From Planctomycetia bacterium (GTDB taxonomy: Bacteria; Planctomycetota; GCA-002687715), in NCBI GenBank assembly GCA_005790545.1, contig SXUL01000051.1, positions 1 to 64,000 of the forward strand: a stretch of 64,000 nt of DNA, given 5' to 3'. Shown piece after piece: positions 62,577 through 64,000 of this stretch; position 1 is the first letter of the stretch; each line of letters begins with the position of its first letter. The position numbers were made by a program, and so were the translations under genes. The notes under the pieces are model-generated. The model made no database searches, was not told the origin of the DNA, and saw only the letters and a list, made by a program, of their open reading frames with translations.

Positions 62577-63548
62577 ATGAAGCGATTCCTCTCGGGAATC
62601 CAGCCCTCCGGGCTGCCCCACCTCGGCAACTGGTTCGGCGCCATGGCCATGCACCTCGAACTCGCGCGCGAGGGCGAGGCCTATTGGTTCATCGCCGATC
62701 TGCACGCCCTCACCACGGTGAAGGACGCGGCAAAGCTCCGCGAAATGACACGCGAGGTGGCGGTGAGTTACCTCGCCATGGGCCTCGACCCGGAACGCAC
62801 CTGCTTCTGGCGTCAGAGCGATGTGCCGGAGGTAACCGAGGTGGCCTGGCTGCTCGGCACGGTGAGCGGCATGGGGCTTCTCGAACGCGGCCACTCCTAC
62901 AAGGACAAGGTCGCGCAGGGTCTCACGCCGAGCGTCGGACTCTTCTATTACCCCGTGCTCATGGCCGCGGACATCATCTGTTTCGATGCGGATGAAGTGC
63001 CCGTCGGCAAGGACCAGATCCAGCACGTGGAGTTCGCACAGGACATGGCCGGCGCTTTCGATGCGGTCTACGGGCCCACGTTCAAACGCCCCGAGTGGCG
63101 GCTTTCGAAGACGCCCAAGGTCTCCGGGCTGGATGGCCAGAAGATGAGCAAGAGCTACGGCAATGCACTGTGGATCTTCGAAGAGGGCAAGGCGCTCACG
63201 AAGGGCATCGGTCGTCTGCCGACGGATTCGCGCGCGCCCTCCGAACCGAAGGACCCGGATGGCATGCTCATCTTCGAGTGGCTGAAGCTGCTCATTCCCG
63301 CAGATGAATACGAAGCGCTCGCAACCCGCGCACGCGAGGGCGGAGACAAAGGCCCGGGCTACGGAGAGTTGAAGAAGCGCATCGCTTGCGCGATGGACGA
63401 ACTCTTCGGCGCAGGCCGCGAGGAGAGGAAGAAACTGCTCGCGCACCCGGAGCATGTGGAACGCGTGCTTGCCTCCGGTGCGGAGAGAGCGCGCAGCGCC
63501 GCGCGCGCCGTGCGCGATCGCGCTTACAAGGCCTGCGGGCTGCGCTGA
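62577..63548 (+). CDS. trpS: Tryptophanyl-tRNA synthetase
   Basis: 323 residues. Class I synthetase: the HIGH-type motif PSGLPHLGNW (residues ~10-19) and KMSKS motif DGQKMSKSYGN near residue 187. FIADLHALTT, FWRQSDVPEVTEVAWLLG and MAADIICFDADEVPVGKDQIQHVEFAQD are TrpRS signatures. Charges tRNA-Trp. Confidence 0.97.
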   Translation: MKRFLSGIQPSGLPHLGNWFGAMAMHLELAREGEAYWFIADLHALTTVKDAAKLREMTREVAVSYLAMGLDPERTCFWRQSDVPEVTEVAWLLGTVSGMGLLERGHSYKDKVAQGLTPSVGLFYYPVLMAADIICFDADEVPVGKDQIQHVEFAQDMAGAFDAVYGPTFKRPEWRLSKTPKVSGLDGQKMSKSYGNALWIFEEGKALTKGIGRLPTDSRAPSEPKDPDGMLIFEWLKLLIPADEYEALATRAREGGDKGPGYGELKKRIACAMDELFGAGREERKKLLAHPEHVERVLASGAERARSAARAVRDRAYKACGLR

Positions 63549-63558
63549 AGCGCGTGCG

Positions 63559-64000
63559 TCAGCGCGTGGCGTCCACGAGCCGCGCCATCCACTTGCCGAT
63601 CTGGTCGGCTTCGAGATGCACCGCGTCGCCTGCAGAGAGCTTCCCGAGAGTGGTCACCGCCAATGTGTGCGGTATGAGCGCCAGTTCCACTTCTGCAGCG
63701 CCAAGCGCCGCCAGCGTGAGCGACACACCTTCAACGGTGATGCTCCCCTTCGGAATGGTGAAGCGCAGCACGGAGGATGGAACATCGAGCGTCATGCGCA
63801 CCTCACCCGCAAGGCGTTTCACTTCGCGCACCTTGCCGAGCCCGTCCACATGTCCGGAGACGAGATGCCCGCCGAGTCGGTCGCCGAGCTTCATCGAGCG
63901 CTCAAGATTCAGATCATCTCCGGCGCGAACCTCGGCGAAGCGCGTCAGCCGGAGTGTCTCGCCCATCATGAAGAAGGTGGCGCGAGTACCCTCGATGGCT
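63559..64000 (-). CDS. ribE: Riboflavin synthase alpha subunit (5' end beyond the window)
   Basis: The 3' 147 codons are present; the frame runs off the right edge. The protein has two lumazine-binding repeats. Here are the end of repeat 1 (ETLRLTRFAEVRAGDDLNLER) and repeat 2 starting at MKLGDRLGGHLVSGHVDGLGKV, with GSITVEGVSLTLAAL and IPHTLAVTTLGKL. It dismutates two 6,7-dimethyl-8-ribityllumazine molecules to riboflavin. Convergent with trpS. Confidence 0.94.
   Translation of the reverse strand, partial: AIEGTRATFFMMGETLRLTRFAEVRAGDDLNLERSMKLGDRLGGHLVSGHVDGLGKVREVKRLAGEVRMTLDVPSSVLRFTIPKGSITVEGVSLTLAALGAAEVELALIPHTLAVTTLGKLSAGDAVHLEADQIGKWMARLVDATR

Noticed and set aside
1-64000. CRISPR array or insertion sequence
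   Set aside because: No regularly spaced direct repeats, transposase-like frame or terminal inverted repeats were seen.

Overview
The window is GC-rich bacterial chromosome, about 90% coding. It looks Gram-negative: there is an exported parvulin/SurA-type chaperone, several lipoproteins and a MacB/LolD-type ABC transporter. The HU-like protein (C-terminal PARNVIKIRAMKALKSMV-type tail), the membrane-anchored anti-sigma factor with HEAT-like repeats, the exported TIG-domain protein and the general gene style suggest a planctomycete or near relative. That placement is inference only. No stretch longer than 300 bases lacks a gene or RNA.

Left part (1-17.6 kb) is mostly housekeeping. It holds the tail of an S-adenosylhomocysteinase frame with an aberrant 5' end, an alpha/beta hydrolase, tRNA-Leu(CAG), smpB next to ssrA (tmRNA), a macro-domain protein coupled to a THUMP-type RNA methyltransferase, mnmG diverging from an xdhC-like gene, a hybrid histidine kinase, serA, and a lat - HEAT protein - parvulin run. 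A small glycosyltransferase group follows. Then comes a tRNA patch (Arg, Arg, His, Lys, Leu) around an HU-like gene.

Central part (18.8-45.1 kb) has two long leftward operons. The first (25.7 to 18.8 kb) runs: alkaline-phosphatase-superfamily membrane enzyme, VTE5-like prenol kinase, DUF92/VTE6-like prenyl-phosphate kinase, UbiA prenyltransferase, NAD-dependent epimerase, ECF sigma factor, zinc-finger anti-sigma. Almost every gene overlaps the next by 1-20 bases, which suggests a prenol-activation pathway under its own sigma factor. The second (42.7 to 25.75 kb) is about 17 kb of glycan genes: a radical-SAM-like protein without the iron-sulfur cysteines, two PIG-L deacetylases, GT2 and GT4 enzymes, a radical SAM/SPASM enzyme, a 1310-residue GT4-coiled coil-GT4 protein and a GT4-GT2 fusion.

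Right part (45-64 kb) has a zinc-type ABC system (ATPase, His-rich permease, DUF3299-like lipoprotein) and tRNA-Gly(CCC). Next is a damaged DISARM-like defence locus: a DrmD-type SNF2 helicase with an in-frame stop near its N-terminus, then a DrmMI-type methyltransferase head joined out of frame to the tail of a DUF1998-type helicase. After it come a histidine phosphatase, a transglutaminase-like exported protein, DUF3050 and DUF1697 genes, and a 77-residue SelW/Rdx-type selenoprotein whose in-frame TGA is followed by a hairpin with the GGTCT apical loop of bacterial SECIS elements. The window ends with ispDF, a TIG-domain exported protein, ruvC, a lipoprotein, dtd, trpS and the 3' part of ribE.

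Most notable: the selenoprotein with its SECIS, the prenol kinase pair with UbiA, the cysteine-less radical SAM homologue and giant glycosyltransferase in the glycan operon, and the decayed DISARM-like locus.
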